A stretch of 64,000 nucleotides of DNA, from NCBI RefSeq assembly GCF_009428905.1, contig NZ_WHYR01000004.1, forward strand, positions 1 through 64,000. Direction: 5' to 3'. Numbering within the stretch: the stretch's first letter is position 1; each line of letters begins with the position of its first letter. Shown piece after piece: positions 49,890-58,667 of the stretch. This stretch comes from Desulfofundulus thermobenzoicus. GTDB lineage: Bacteria > Bacillota > Desulfotomaculia > Desulfotomaculales > Desulfovirgulaceae. The notes beneath the pieces were generated by a model that made no database searches, was not told the DNA's origin, and saw only the letters and a list, made by a program, of their open reading frames with translations. Made by a program: the position numbers and the translations under genes.

Positions 49890-51809
49890 ATGAAAATAAA
49901 AAAAATATGTCCGGGATTATGCCGCAGGGCAGCCATTTGCCTGACGGCCGGTTTTTTGTGTTTTTCCGCACCTTCCTGGTCCCCGGCGGAAGGGGTGCCG
50001 GAAGTGGTGTTCAAGGTAGGAGAAACCAATTATACCGTCAATGGAGAAACCTTTTCCATGGCCGGCGCAACTCCTTTTATCGAGCAGGGACGGACCTTTG
50101 TGCCGGTGCGTTACCTGGCCCGGGCGCTGGGTATATCCGAAGAAAATATTCAGTGGGACGGAAAAAACCGAACCGTAGTTATAACGGGGAGTAAAGCAAC
50201 CATCCAGCTGATGGTGGGAAGCAAAACCTGTAAGGTTAACGGCCAGGACAGGGAAATGGATGTATCCCCGTTAATAAGGGGGGACCGCACCTACCTGCCG
50301 GCCCGTTATGTGGCGGACGCCCTGGGTTACGGGGTGGATTACAACGGGCAGGACCGCAGCGTGTATTTGAAACTGGCCGGTTCGCCACCGGACGCTCAGC
50401 AACCGGTACCGGCGGGTACCCGGGTGGAAGTTACCGGCAGTGTGGTCAATGTGCGCAGCGGGCCCGGCGTGGACCATGAAATACTGGCCCGGGTAAGCCG
50501 TGGTGACCGTCTGCCGGTTTTGGGAAAGGTTCCCGAGTGGTACCAGGTGCAGCTGCCCGGGGGGACCAGGGGCTGGATTATAGCTACGTATGTGCAGGAA
50601 GTGACGGGGCAGCCCGATCAGGGCGGTATAAAACCCGGGGAAGATCCTTCCCGGGGATTGCCCGGCGAGGGGCGTCCTGAACCGGGTAATAATGGAAGCG
50701 GTGAAAATCCCGGCGGCGGCACGCCGGGGCAGCAGCCGGGCAACGGCGGCAGTGGCAGTGGCACGCCGGGGCAGCAGCCGGGCAACGGCGGCAGTGGCGG
50801 CGGTACACCGGGGCAGCAGCCGGGCAACGGCGGCAGTGGCGGCGGCACGCCGGGACAGCAGCCGGGCAACGAAGATCAACAGGGTCCCGCGGTGACCAGC
50901 CTGAATGTTACCACTGAAGGGAAATATACCAGAGTAAAAGCGATGGCTGAAGGAGCCATGGATTATCATGTTTTCCGCCTGTCCTCTCCGGACCGGCTGG
51001 TGGTGGATTTGACCGGTGTGCGTCCGGGTGAGCATCTTTCCAGCCCGGTAACGGTTAACTCAGCGGCGGTGCAACAGTTGCGGGTGGGCTGGTTCGGCCG
51101 GTCGCCCAACATTACCCGCCTGGTCTTTGAAGTAAAGGGACCGGTACGCTACCGGGCCACCATGTCGGCGGACCGTAAGACCCTGGAATTACAGCTGTTC
51201 ATTCCCGATGCCGGCGATGTTTTGCGGGATACGCTTATTGCCGTGGACGCCGGTCACGGGGGAGAGGATCCCGGGGCCATAGGCAACGGCCTGCAGGAAA
51301 AGGATATCACCTTAAAGCTGGCCCGGCGTTTGGCCGATATGCTTTCGGCCAAAGGGGCCAGACCCCTGCTTACCCGCAGCGACGATTCCACGGTGGGTCT
51401 TTATGACCGCCCGCAGATGGCCAACCAGGCAGGGGCGGACCTCTTTGTAAGCATCCATATCAACGCCAACACGGACGCCAGCGTCCGGGGTACGGCCACC
51501 TATATTTTAAGTCCGGCCGGTGGGGGGGATCCCGCCCGCCGGGAGGAAAGCAGAAAGCTGGCTGAAAAAATCCAGGCCAACCTGGTTAAAAACCTGGGTT
51601 TGGAGGATGACGGGGTAAGGGAGGCCAATTTTGCCGTCCTGCGGGAATCCACCATGCCGGCGGTGCTGGTGGAGGTGGCCTTCATCAGCAATCCCCAGGA
51701 GGCGGCCCTGCTGAACCAGGAGTCGTTCCGGGAAAAAGCCTGTCAGGCCATTTTCCAGGGCATTGTGGATTACTTAACCGGGCGGTGGGGATCGGGCGGC
51801 GGCAATTAG
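49890..51809 (+). CDS. N-acetylmuramoyl-L-alanine amidase with stalk, SH3b and AMIN domains
   Basis: The 639-residue secreted amidase has a signal peptide (AAICLTAGFLCFSAPSW region), a copper-amine-oxidase-N-like stalk domain (about 40-165, FVPVRYLARALG and YLPARYVADALG), and a bacterial SH3 domain (about 175-240, VVNVRSGPGVDHEIL). A Gly/Pro repeat linker leads to an AMIN domain (about 330-430). The Amidase_3 domain (about 445-635) has zinc ligands in VDAGHGGEDPGA, a Glu in NGLQEKDITL, and HINAN. It cleaves the amide between MurNAc and the peptide. GGAG lies nine bases before the ATG at 49890. It sits between gerM and murI in a wall/spore cluster. Confidence 0.93.
   Translation: MKIKKICPGLCRRAAICLTAGFLCFSAPSWSPAEGVPEVVFKVGETNYTVNGETFSMAGATPFIEQGRTFVPVRYLARALGISEENIQWDGKNRTVVITGSKATIQLMVGSKTCKVNGQDREMDVSPLIRGDRTYLPARYVADALGYGVDYNGQDRSVYLKLAGSPPDAQQPVPAGTRVEVTGSVVNVRSGPGVDHEILARVSRGDRLPVLGKVPEWYQVQLPGGTRGWIIATYVQEVTGQPDQGGIKPGEDPSRGLPGEGRPEPGNNGSGENPGGGTPGQQPGNGGSGSGTPGQQPGNGGSGGGTPGQQPGNGGSGGGTPGQQPGNEDQQGPAVTSLNVTTEGKYTRVKAMAEGAMDYHVFRLSSPDRLVVDLTGVRPGEHLSSPVTVNSAAVQQLRVGWFGRSPNITRLVFEVKGPVRYRATMSADRKTLELQLFIPDAGDVLRDTLIAVDAGHGGEDPGAIGNGLQEKDITLKLARRLADMLSAKGARPLLTRSDDSTVGLYDRPQMANQAGADLFVSIHINANTDASVRGTATYILSPAGGGDPARREESRKLAEKIQANLVKNLGLEDDGVREANFAVLRESTMPAVLVEVAFISNPQEAALLNQESFREKACQAIFQGIVDYLTGRWGSGGGN
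50718..50873 (+). repeat. 42-bp tandem repeats coding GTPGQQPGNGGSGG
   Basis: Three full 14-codon units and one partial unit (starting 50718, 50760, 50802, 50844) encode a flexible Gly/Pro/Gln linker inside the amidase. Near-identical DNA in the units makes copy number likely to vary between strains. Confidence 0.9.
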
Positions 51810-52213
51810 GTTTAACCGGTGGAAACACCGGGTGATGCCGCCATCAACGGCAGGGTGCCGGGTTGCCCAAATCAACAACCCGGCGCCGCCGGTAACTTTT
51901 CCAGAAGGGATCTGACCACATAACAAAATCTGGTAATTGTGAAATATTTATCGCTCCGTAAATCTATGATATGATATATGAGGGTCCTGGTTAAAGGGGC
52001 CTACTTTTTTGTGGCCGCCCGGGCATACGGAAACGGCCGGTACCATATATATCGAAACAGCCGGAGCCGGCCGGTACCGTTTACCGTGGCGCCGGCCTTA
52101 CGCCATCCCGGGCGGGACGGGGCCGCACCTGCGCCTGTACCGCCTGCAGGGTAAAAAGATTTACGTCACTTTATTGCCGTGCATAGAATTTTGCTTTAAG
52201 GAGAGATTTTCAA
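51810..52213 (+). other. Intergenic region between the amidase gene and murI
   Basis: About 400 bases. A stem GCCGGGTTG/CAACCCGGC at about 51857-51882 may end the amidase transcript, although no U-tract follows. An AT-rich zone at 51920-51980 contains TATGAT and probably the murI promoter. A GTG-started frame of 78 codons (52009-52245) overlaps the murI start and does not look like a protein. The leader is rich in CCGG palindromes. Confidence 0.5.
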
Positions 52214-53023
52214 TTGAGCGATGCCAGACCGGTCGGTCTTTTTGACTCGGGAGTGGGGGGTCTTACCGTTTCCCGGCAGGTTTTCCGCCTTTTGCCCGGG
52301 GAATCCACCATTTATTTTGGTGATAACGCCCACGTGCCCTACGGACCCCGGACTGCGGAGGAACTGGTGGGCTTCGCCCGGGACATACTGGCTTTTTTGG
52401 TTTCCCGCGGGGTTAAATATGTCATCTTTGCCTGCAACACCAACTCGTCCGTCTCCCTATCCGTGGTGCGCAATCTTTTTGCTGTACCGATGATCGGCCT
52501 GATTGAGCCGGGGGCCAGGGAAGCGGTGCGGGTAAGTACCGGCGGGCGCATCGGTGTTATTGCCACCGAAGCCACCATCAAAAGCGGCGCATACCAGAGG
52601 GCTTTAAAATCCATGGATGCCGGTCTGGCGGTCTTCGGCCAGGCCGCTCCCCGGCTGGTGCCCCTGGTGGAGGCGGGGATGGCCGGTACGGCCGAATCTC
52701 TGGCCGCCGTTGCCGAATATGGACGTCCGTTAAAGGAGGCGGGTATCGACACCCTTATCCTGGGCTGCACCCATTATCTTTTTTTGGAAAAGGAATTCCG
52801 GCAGGTTCTGGGACCGGAGGTGAAACTGGTGGACCCGGCCGTGGCCACCGTGAAAGCCGCCCGGGAAGAAATGGCCCGCCGGGGATTGTTGAACGACGCC
52901 GGAGGGCCGGCGTGTCACCGTTATTATGTCAGCGGCGACCCCCGGGTATTGCAGGAAGCGGCCCGCTGCTTTTTAGGGTGTGCTATCCCGCCCGTGGAGC
53001 AGGTAAATCTGGATGGGAAGTAG
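52214..53023 (+). CDS. murI: Glutamate racemase
   Basis: MurI (RacE) makes D-glutamate for peptidoglycan. The 269-residue protein has the N-terminal VGLFDSGVGGLTV, the first catalytic Cys74 in FACNTNSSVS and the second, Cys185, in LGCTHYLFLEKEF. The first motif has NTNSS where most enzymes have NTASA. The start is TTG, with AAGGAGAG about eight bases upstream. In Bacillus, racE heads the gerM-rph cluster; here it lies in the same neighbourhood, two genes after gerM. Confidence 0.95.
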   Translation: MSDARPVGLFDSGVGGLTVSRQVFRLLPGESTIYFGDNAHVPYGPRTAEELVGFARDILAFLVSRGVKYVIFACNTNSSVSLSVVRNLFAVPMIGLIEPGAREAVRVSTGGRIGVIATEATIKSGAYQRALKSMDAGLAVFGQAAPRLVPLVEAGMAGTAESLAAVAEYGRPLKEAGIDTLILGCTHYLFLEKEFRQVLGPEVKLVDPAVATVKAAREEMARRGLLNDAGGPACHRYYVSGDPRVLQEAARCFLGCAIPPVEQVNLDGK

Positions 53024-53178
53024 AATATCTGGGTTTACCGGATAAATAATGCCGGTTCCGGGAAGGACTTTGGCCGGGCAGGTGCTTCCCATTGGATAAG
53101 AAGCAGATCTGCCATCATCAGGACCATCACCCGGAAAAGCAGTAAAATATATGCACCATCACCGAGGAGAACTGTTTT

Positions 53179-54198
53179 ATGGAAATAGTACCCGGTAAGG
53201 AATCCGGTGGCGGAGTATCTTCCCGCCGGGTGGGGCTGACCACCACCATACCGGTGGAAATAATATACGCCGCTGGCTGTATCCCCGTGGATCTAAACAA
53301 TATCTTTATAACCGACCCCGACCCCGGGGGACTGGTGGAGGAGGCGGAACTGGCCGGTTATCCCCGCAACGTTTGCGCCTGGATCAAGGGGATTTACAGC
53401 ACCGTCTTGAAATACGGGGATATCCGCACCCTGGTGGCGGTGACCCAGGGGGACTGCAGCAATACCCACGCCCTCATGGAAACCCTGGAACTGGCTGGAG
53501 TGGAGGTTATTCCCTTTGCCTATCCCTTCGACCGGGACCGGGACCTGCTGGCCCTGCAACTGGAAAAGCTGATGGGCCGGTTTGGTGTGGACTGGCCGGC
53601 GGTGAATCGCGCCCGGGAGCGCCTGGACCGGATCCGGCGCAAGGTGTGGGAAATTGACCGCCTTACCTGGCAGGAAAACCTGGTGGGGGGATGGGACAAC
53701 CACCTTTTTCAGGTAAATTGCAGTGACTTTAAAGGGGACCCCGGCGCCTTTGAAAGGGAAGTGGACACCTTTCTGGACCGGTTGGCCCGGGCCGCTCCCC
53801 TGGGACAGAAACTGCGCCTGGGTTATATCGGTGTGCCGCCCATAATGGACGATCTGTACGACTTTCTGGAGGAGCGGGGCGCCCGGGTGGTGTATAACGA
53901 AACCCAGCGCCAGTTCACCCTGCCTTTTGATACGGAGGATCTGGTGGAACGGTATCGCCTGTACAGTTACCCCTACGGCATTTTTTACCGTTTGGAGGAC
54001 ATCACCCGGGAGGTGGAACGGCGGCAGATCCGCGGGGTCATCCATTATGCCCAGAGTTTTTGTTTCCGGCAGATTGAAGATTTAATTGTGCGGCAGAAGT
54101 TGCATGTGCCCGTGCTGACCCTGGAAGGGGACAAGCCCAACCGCCTGGATGCCCGTACGCGCATGCGTCTGGAGGCTTTTATTGAAATGCTGCGGTGA
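53179..54198 (+). CDS. 2-hydroxyacyl-CoA dehydratase D-component (HgdB)-like protein
   Basis: The 339-residue protein belongs to the HgdB/FldC/BcrB-type subunit family. It has SSRRVGLTTTIPVEIIYAAG at the N-terminus, NVCAWIKGIYS with a probable cluster Cys, VTQGDCSNTHALMETLE, and HYAQSFCFRQIED near the C-terminus. Dehydratases and benzoyl-CoA reductases need two related subunits plus an activator; here only one subunit is present, followed by the activator gene. This stand-alone pair may perform another ATP-driven two-electron reduction. CGAGGAGAAC precedes the ATG. Confidence 0.85.
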   Translation: MEIVPGKESGGGVSSRRVGLTTTIPVEIIYAAGCIPVDLNNIFITDPDPGGLVEEAELAGYPRNVCAWIKGIYSTVLKYGDIRTLVAVTQGDCSNTHALMETLELAGVEVIPFAYPFDRDRDLLALQLEKLMGRFGVDWPAVNRARERLDRIRRKVWEIDRLTWQENLVGGWDNHLFQVNCSDFKGDPGAFEREVDTFLDRLARAAPLGQKLRLGYIGVPPIMDDLYDFLEERGARVVYNETQRQFTLPFDTEDLVERYRLYSYPYGIFYRLEDITREVERRQIRGVIHYAQSFCFRQIEDLIVRQKLHVPVLTLEGDKPNRLDARTRMRLEAFIEMLR

Positions 54199-54322
54199 CT
54201 CCCGGGATGATGGGCTGCAAGGCGCTGCCATCCGTTACACCCGGGGCGCGCCAGCCACGGCCTTCGATATGCCGCCAGCGGTTCCATGAGCGGTTAATAT
54301 AGCCATAACGAGGTGCCTGCCA

Positions 54323-55108
54323 TTGTACTGTGGTATCGACCTGGGCAGCCGTAACGTAAAGGTGGCTCTAATGGCCGCGGACGGTGCCCTGGATTTCTTT
54401 ATATATGAAACCATTGCCTTTTACCGGGAGCACGGCCGGCTGGTGGAAGGACAGCTGGCCGTGGATATGGCCGCCCTGCTGCCGGCAGGGGTAAAACCCC
54501 TGGCAGTGGTGAGCACGGGCTACGGCCGCCAGACGGTGGCCCTGCGGGGGGCCCGGGCCATTCCCGAGATCAAAGCCCACGTTCTGGGGGCGGTTTATCT
54601 CACGGGGCTTGCGGATTTTACCCTGCTGGACCTGGGCGGTCAGGACAGCAAGGTGGCCCTGGTGCGGGGTGGAAGGCTGGTGGACTTCCAGACCAATGAC
54701 AAGTGTGCCGCCAGCACCGGCCGTTATCTGGAAAATATGGCCGCCGTTTTAAATATTACCCTGGACGAGCTCAGCCGCCACTACCGGGACCCGGTGGGCC
54801 TCACCTCCACCTGTGCCATTTTCGGGGAGACGGAACTGATCGGCAAGGTGGTGGAGGGTCATTCCATCCCTTCCCTGGCGGCGGGGGTCAATCATACCAT
54901 TTTCAAACGCATCCGGCCCATGATCCTGCGCCTGTTCAGTGACACCCTGGTTTTTACCGGGGGTGTGGCCTTAAACGGTGCCCTGCGGCAGATCCTGGTC
55001 GAAGAGCTGGGGGTGCGGGTGGTGGTGCCGGAAAACCCCCAGTATACCGGGGCGGTGGGCTGCTGTGTGGAAGCCAGGGAGGGGCGGGAAGGTAGAAATG
55101 GGGAGTAG
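54323..55108 (+). CDS. Acyl-CoA dehydratase activase (HgdC/BadF-like ATPase)
   Basis: The 261-residue ASKHA-fold ATPase injects an electron into its partner at the cost of ATP. The phosphate loops CGIDLGSRNVKVAL and LLDLGGQDSKV are present, and the two cysteines that hold a [4Fe-4S] cluster between two subunits lie in NDKCAASTGRYLE and TSTCAIFGETE. The length is that of classical activators. The start is TTG, with GAGGTG seven bases upstream. Its only visible partner is the HgdB-like protein directly before it. This entry matters for the anaerobic lifestyle call. Confidence 0.9.
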   Translation: MYCGIDLGSRNVKVALMAADGALDFFIYETIAFYREHGRLVEGQLAVDMAALLPAGVKPLAVVSTGYGRQTVALRGARAIPEIKAHVLGAVYLTGLADFTLLDLGGQDSKVALVRGGRLVDFQTNDKCAASTGRYLENMAAVLNITLDELSRHYRDPVGLTSTCAIFGETELIGKVVEGHSIPSLAAGVNHTIFKRIRPMILRLFSDTLVFTGGVALNGALRQILVEELGVRVVVPENPQYTGAVGCCVEAREGREGRNGE

Positions 55109-55294
55109 TAACGGCTTTAAGACCAGTGACCATTTTCCGAGGAATGTAAGGGCATTGACCCCGGGAGACATGATAGGGTGAGCAGGGGGCGAACAGGTGG
55201 GTTAGACCACCCAAGATAAATTTTAAAAATGGCAGATTGAGTGAGTTTTTTAAAGTATCAATGAAAAATATTGAGATAGGGGGGGTTTTGCAGT

Positions 55295-56068
55295 ATGCGC
55301 ATTACAGTGCTGGGCTGCTGGGCACCCTATCCCCGGCCCGGTGGCGCCTGTTCGGGCTACCTGTTGCAGGATGCCGGCGGCAATGTGCTTATCGACGCCG
55401 GACACGGTTCCTTCAGTCACCTGACCAGGTTTATCCATCACGGGGATCTGCGCGCGGCGGTAATTACCCATCTGCACCCGGATCATTACGTGGATTTGCA
55501 CTGCCTGCGCCATGCCGTGGCCGCTGAACTCATGCACAACCGCCGCCAGCGCAAGGTGCAGCTTTTTATACCATCGGAACCGGTACATATCTTTGCGGAG
55601 CTGTCCGCCTGCACCGATGCCTTTGAAATAATTCCCATTGAAAGCCTGCCGGAGGAAGAGGTGCCCCCGGGGGTGAGGGTGCGCTGCGGTTCCGTGGGTC
55701 CCGTGCAGTTCTTTTTCCTGCCGGCCCGGCATTCCCTGCCCGCATACTCCCTGGGGATAGAAGGATCGGGGTATATGGTCTATTCCGGGGACACCGCTCC
55801 CACGGAAGAACTGGCCGCCCTGGCCCGGGAGGCGGGAATCTTCCTCTGTGAAGCCAGCGGGCAGGATGGGGACGAAGAGCACTGCGGCGACCGGCACATG
55901 ACCGCCCGGCAGGCCGGAGCCCTGGCCCGGCAGGCAAAGGTGAAGGAACTGATCATTACCCATTTCTTTCCCGAATATGATCTGGAAGCCCTGAGAGCCC
56001 AGGCCGGGGCAGCCTTCGGCGGCCGGGTGGAACTGGCCACGGAAGGGGACACCTACTTTCTTTATTAG
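55295..56068 (+). CDS. MBL-fold metal-dependent hydrolase
   Basis: The 257-residue metallo-beta-lactamase-fold protein of the RNase Z/YhfI group has the metal site THLHPDHYVDL, further ligands in ARHSLPAYSL and VYSGDTAP, and a final His in IITHFFPEYD. The substrate may be a phosphodiester or a lactone; no exosite typical of tRNase Z is visible. GGGGGGG lies a few bases upstream of the ATG. It sits in the murI-rph cluster, and a similar hydrolase (YsmB/YhfI neighbours vary) is not fixed in that synteny. Confidence 0.85.
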   Translation: MRITVLGCWAPYPRPGGACSGYLLQDAGGNVLIDAGHGSFSHLTRFIHHGDLRAAVITHLHPDHYVDLHCLRHAVAAELMHNRRQRKVQLFIPSEPVHIFAELSACTDAFEIIPIESLPEEEVPPGVRVRCGSVGPVQFFFLPARHSLPAYSLGIEGSGYMVYSGDTAPTEELAALAREAGIFLCEASGQDGDEEHCGDRHMTARQAGALARQAKVKELIITHFFPEYDLEALRAQAGAAFGGRVELATEGDTYFLY

Positions 56069-56172
56069 CTTTAGTGCCGGCTGTTGATTCACCACTGATT
56101 TCTGACGACCAACAATTTATCATTTGAAAAGTCCCCTGTATCCGTCAACCTTTTTAGAGGAGATGCTGAACC

Positions 56173-56919
56173 ATGGTAAGGGTGGATGGTAGAACACCGG
56201 GCCAGATCAGGCCGGTGAAGATAACCAGGCACTACAATAAATACGCCGAAGGATCCGTTCTGGTGGAAGTGGGTGATACCCGTGTGATCTGTACGGCCAG
56301 CGTGGAGGACAGGGTCCCGCCCTTTCGTATGGATACGGGCATGGGCTGGCTGACTGCCGAGTACGGTATGCTGCCCCGGTCCACCGGTACGCGCACGCCC
56401 CGGGAGGCGGCCCGGGGGAGGGCCGGCGGGCGCACCATGGAGATCCAGCGGCTCATCGGCCGTTCCCTGCGTTCGGTGGTGGATCTTGCCGTGCTGGGTG
56501 AGCGGACCGTGACCCTGGATTGCGACGTGATCCAGGCCGACGGGGGTACCCGCACCGCTTCCATCACCGGCGCCTTTGTGGCCCTGGTGGACGCCCTGGC
56601 CCACCTGGTGGGGGAAGGGCTGATTCCCTGCCTGCCCGTGAAGGATTTTGTGGCTGCCACCAGTGTGGGCAGGGTTAACGGGGAAGTAGTGCTGGACCTG
56701 TGTTTTGCCGAAGATTCGGCGGCGGAGGTGGACATGAACGTGGTTATGACCGGTCGGGGCCGTCTGGTGGAGGTACAGGGCACCGGGGAGGAGGCATCCT
56801 TTACCCGGGAGGAGCTGGACCGGATGCTGGATCTGGCGGCGGAAGGGATCCGCCTGCTGGTGGATTACCAGAAGAAGGTACTGGGTCCGGAACTGGCGGC
56901 TCAGATCGGCGGTCGATAA
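56173..56919 (+). CDS. rph: Ribonuclease PH
   Basis: RNase PH is a phosphorolytic exoribonuclease that trims tRNA 3' ends. The 248-residue protein has [20 protein letters not shown], the phosphate-binding [20 protein letters not shown] and the catalytic [19 protein letters not shown]. All conserved arginines and the active-site aspartate are visible. TTTAGAGGAGA precedes the ATG. rdgB follows after 24 bases and yfcE after that, as in B. subtilis rph-ysnA-ysnB. Confidence 0.97.
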   Translation: MVRVDGRTPGQIRPVKITRHYNKYAEGSVLVEVGDTRVICTASVEDRVPPFRMDTGMGWLTAEYGMLPRSTGTRTPREAARGRAGGRTMEIQRLIGRSLRSVVDLAVLGERTVTLDCDVIQADGGTRTASITGAFVALVDALAHLVGEGLIPCLPVKDFVAATSVGRVNGEVVLDLCFAEDSAAEVDMNVVMTGRGRLVEVQGTGEEASFTREELDRMLDLAAEGIRLLVDYQKKVLGPELAAQIGGR

Positions 56920-56943
56920 TGTGTATTAAGGAGTCTAAGGAGA

Positions 56944-57558
56944 ATGGATATGGAACTGGTGCTGGCCACGCGCAATCCGGGCAAGGTACGGGAATTGAGC
57001 CAGATGCTGGCCCCGCTGGGCTATGAAGTGGTTTCCCTGGACCGGTACCCCGGTGTGCCGGAAATAGTGGAGGATGGGGCCACATTCAAGGACAATGCGG
57101 TGAAAAAGGCCGCCACCGTGGCCCGCCACACGGGCCGGCTGGCCCTGGCCGACGATTCGGGGTTGGAGGTGGATTACCTGGGTGGCGCCCCGGGGGTATA
57201 CTCGGCCCGCTTTGCCGGCGAGGGCCACAATGACCGGGCCAATAATGAAAAGCTCTTAAACCTGTTGTCCGGGGTGCCGGCGGAAAAGCGTTCCGCCCGC
57301 TTTCGCTGCGTGGTGGCCGTGGCCACGCCGGATGGGCGGGTTTTTACGGCCGAGGGAACGTGCGAAGGCGTCATCACCACCGAACCCCGGGGGGAGGGCG
57401 GGTTCGGCTACGATCCCCTTTTCCTGGTGCCTGAATACGGTAAAACCTTTGGCGAACTGGAACCGGCGGTGAAAAACCGCATCAGCCACCGGGGCCGCGC
57501 CCTGGCCCTGGCCAGAGAGATACTGGCCGGTTTACGGGAGGGCGGCTCCCCGGACTGA
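56944..57558 (+). CDS. rdgB: XTP/dITP diphosphatase (non-canonical purine NTP pyrophosphatase)
   Basis: RdgB/HAM1 hydrolyses ITP, dITP and XTP to keep deaminated purines out of nucleic acids. The protein of about 203 residues has ATRNPGKVRELSQML, LADDSGLEVDYLGGAPGVYSA (split around the catalytic Asp) and GFGYDPLFLVPEYGKTFGEL. Two ATGs, 56944 and 56950, are each well placed relative to one of two AAGGAG sites (56928-56933 and 56937-56942). It is the YsnA equivalent of the conserved rph-ysnA-ysnB set. Confidence 0.95.
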   Translation: MDMELVLATRNPGKVRELSQMLAPLGYEVVSLDRYPGVPEIVEDGATFKDNAVKKAATVARHTGRLALADDSGLEVDYLGGAPGVYSARFAGEGHNDRANNEKLLNLLSGVPAEKRSARFRCVVAVATPDGRVFTAEGTCEGVITTEPRGEGGFGYDPLFLVPEYGKTFGELEPAVKNRISHRGRALALAREILAGLREGGSPD

Positions 57559-57588
57559 ATTGATTCCGGCTAAAGCAGGTGTTGTTGC

Positions 57589-58077
57589 ATGCGTATAGGC
57601 GTTATAGGTGATACCCATGGTTACGTGGAACGGGCTTTAAAACTGCTAAAACAGCTGGAGCCGCTGGACATGGTCCTCCATACGGGGGACCACTACCGGG
57701 ATGCCGGTCAGCTGGCCCGGGTAATTCCCGTGCCCGTTAAGGCCGTGGCCGGCAACTGCGATCCGCTCAAGAGCGGTCCGGCGGAAGAGCTGCTGCAGCT
57801 GGCGGGGAAAAGGATACTCCTTACCCACGGTCATCTCTATCAGGTGCACTATTCCCTGCAAAAACTTATGTACCGCGCTCTGGAATTGCAGGCGGACGTG
57901 GTAGTTTTCGGCCATACCCACGTGCGCTACAACCAGGCGCACGAGGGCATTTTGTTTTTCAACCCGGGCAGCGTTTATCATCCCCGGCAGGATTACGGTC
58001 CGGGTTGCGGTTTGCTGGTTATAGACGGGCGGGAAGTGAGCGCCGGTTTTTGCGAGCTGGAGCGACGGCAGCTTTAA
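57589..58077 (+). CDS. YfcE/MJ0936-type metallophosphodiesterase
   Basis: This calcineurin-like phosphoesterase of 162 residues has the full metal-site set: IGDTHG, HTGDHYRD, GNCD, LTHGHLY and GHTHV. YfcE/YsnB enzymes hydrolyse phosphodiesters in vitro; the natural substrate is unknown. AGGTG lies about eight bases before the ATG. It is the last gene of the gerM-to-yfcE cluster and is followed by a terminator 38 bases after its stop. Confidence 0.92.
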   Translation: MRIGVIGDTHGYVERALKLLKQLEPLDMVLHTGDHYRDAGQLARVIPVPVKAVAGNCDPLKSGPAEELLQLAGKRILLTHGHLYQVHYSLQKLMYRALELQADVVVFGHTHVRYNQAHEGILFFNPGSVYHPRQDYGPGCGLLVIDGREVSAGFCELERRQL

Positions 58078-58115
58078 TTTCCGGCCCGAACCACTTTTTC
58101 CGGTCCGCCAAAAAA

Positions 58116-58137
58116 AAACCTCCCCTGGAGGAGGTTT
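58116..58137 (+). terminator. Terminator after the yfcE-like gene
   Basis: AAACCTCC pairs with GGAGGTTT around CCTGGA, preceded by a run of A and followed by GGGATATTTTATT. The A-run makes it a possible bidirectional terminator that also serves the small minus-strand gene. Confidence 0.7.
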
Positions 58138-58208
58138 GGGATATTTTATTAACCCGGCTAATGGTCGACAAGCACGGGTTATGGGGGTCTGGTGGGGGAG
58201 GGGGAGAA

Positions 58209-58397
58209 TTACCAGAGTGCCTCAGCCAGTTTCAGGGCGCTGCCGGCAATCCTTTCGTAAATGCCGTTGCAGAATGCCTTCATATAAAGGGCGGCCGTCA
58301 GGGAGATGATCAGGGACACACCCGTTACATCCACAATAAGGGAGGCGGTTTCCACCCATTTTTCTTTGGTGGTGAGCATGGGGTTCTTATTGTTCAT
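58209..58397 (-). CDS. Small protein with one hydrophobic segment, behind a structured leader
   Basis: The 62-residue protein has a polar start (MNNKNPMLTTKEKWVETAS), one hydrophobic stretch (LIVDVTGVSLIISLTAALYM) and an amphipathic C-terminus. GGGAGGGG lies five to six bases before the ATG. It is preceded on its own strand by a consensus promoter and a leader of about 100 nt with two competing hairpins, so expression appears to be controlled at RNA level. I do not recognise the family. Confidence 0.65.
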   Translation of the reverse strand: MNNKNPMLTTKEKWVETASLIVDVTGVSLIISLTAALYMKAFCNGIYERIAGSALKLAEALW

Positions 58398-58500
58398 AAT
58401 GATCCCCTCCCTGAAAACGGTCTAATACAAAAAGGCCGGCACCCCGGCATACTGCCGGAAATACCAGCCTATCGTACTTCGATTCGGCCTATTCCCTTTT
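58398..58500 (-). promoter_or_regulatory. Switch-like 5' leader with competing hairpins
   Basis: Read on the minus strand, the leader contains ATCG-AAGTA-CGAT closed by AGGCC/GGCTG pairing, then CCGGCA-GTA-TGCCGG (58458-58444), then GCCGG-GGTG-CCGGC followed by five Ts (58447-58429). The first TGCCGG cannot be in both the second and third stems. The third stem looks like a terminator and the second like an antiterminator. No known riboswitch class was recognised. Confidence 0.5.
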
Positions 58501-58506
58501 GCTTAT

Positions 58507-58535
58507 ATGTTAGCACAGGCACAATCCCCTGTCAA
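58507..58535 (-). promoter_or_regulatory. Consensus promoter of the switch-like leader
   Basis: On the minus strand a perfect TTGACA (58535-58530) and TAACAT (58512-58507) are 17 bases apart, with +1 near 58500. Confidence 0.75.
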
Positions 58536-58667
58536 CACTTTTTTCGTTTCCCCAATATTTTTTTACTCGAAGAAGGAATGTTTCCCGGCCTAGCGAAATA
58601 CTTCACAAGATGGGGATTGGTTTATCAGCGGGGGAAGTTTTCCCGGACGGGAAAAGGGGTGGGCTAG

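Noticed and set aside
52009-52245. 78-codon frame before and into murI
   Set aside because: It has a GTG start after a T-run without a ribosome site, overlaps the murI start, and its composition reflects CCGG-rich DNA.
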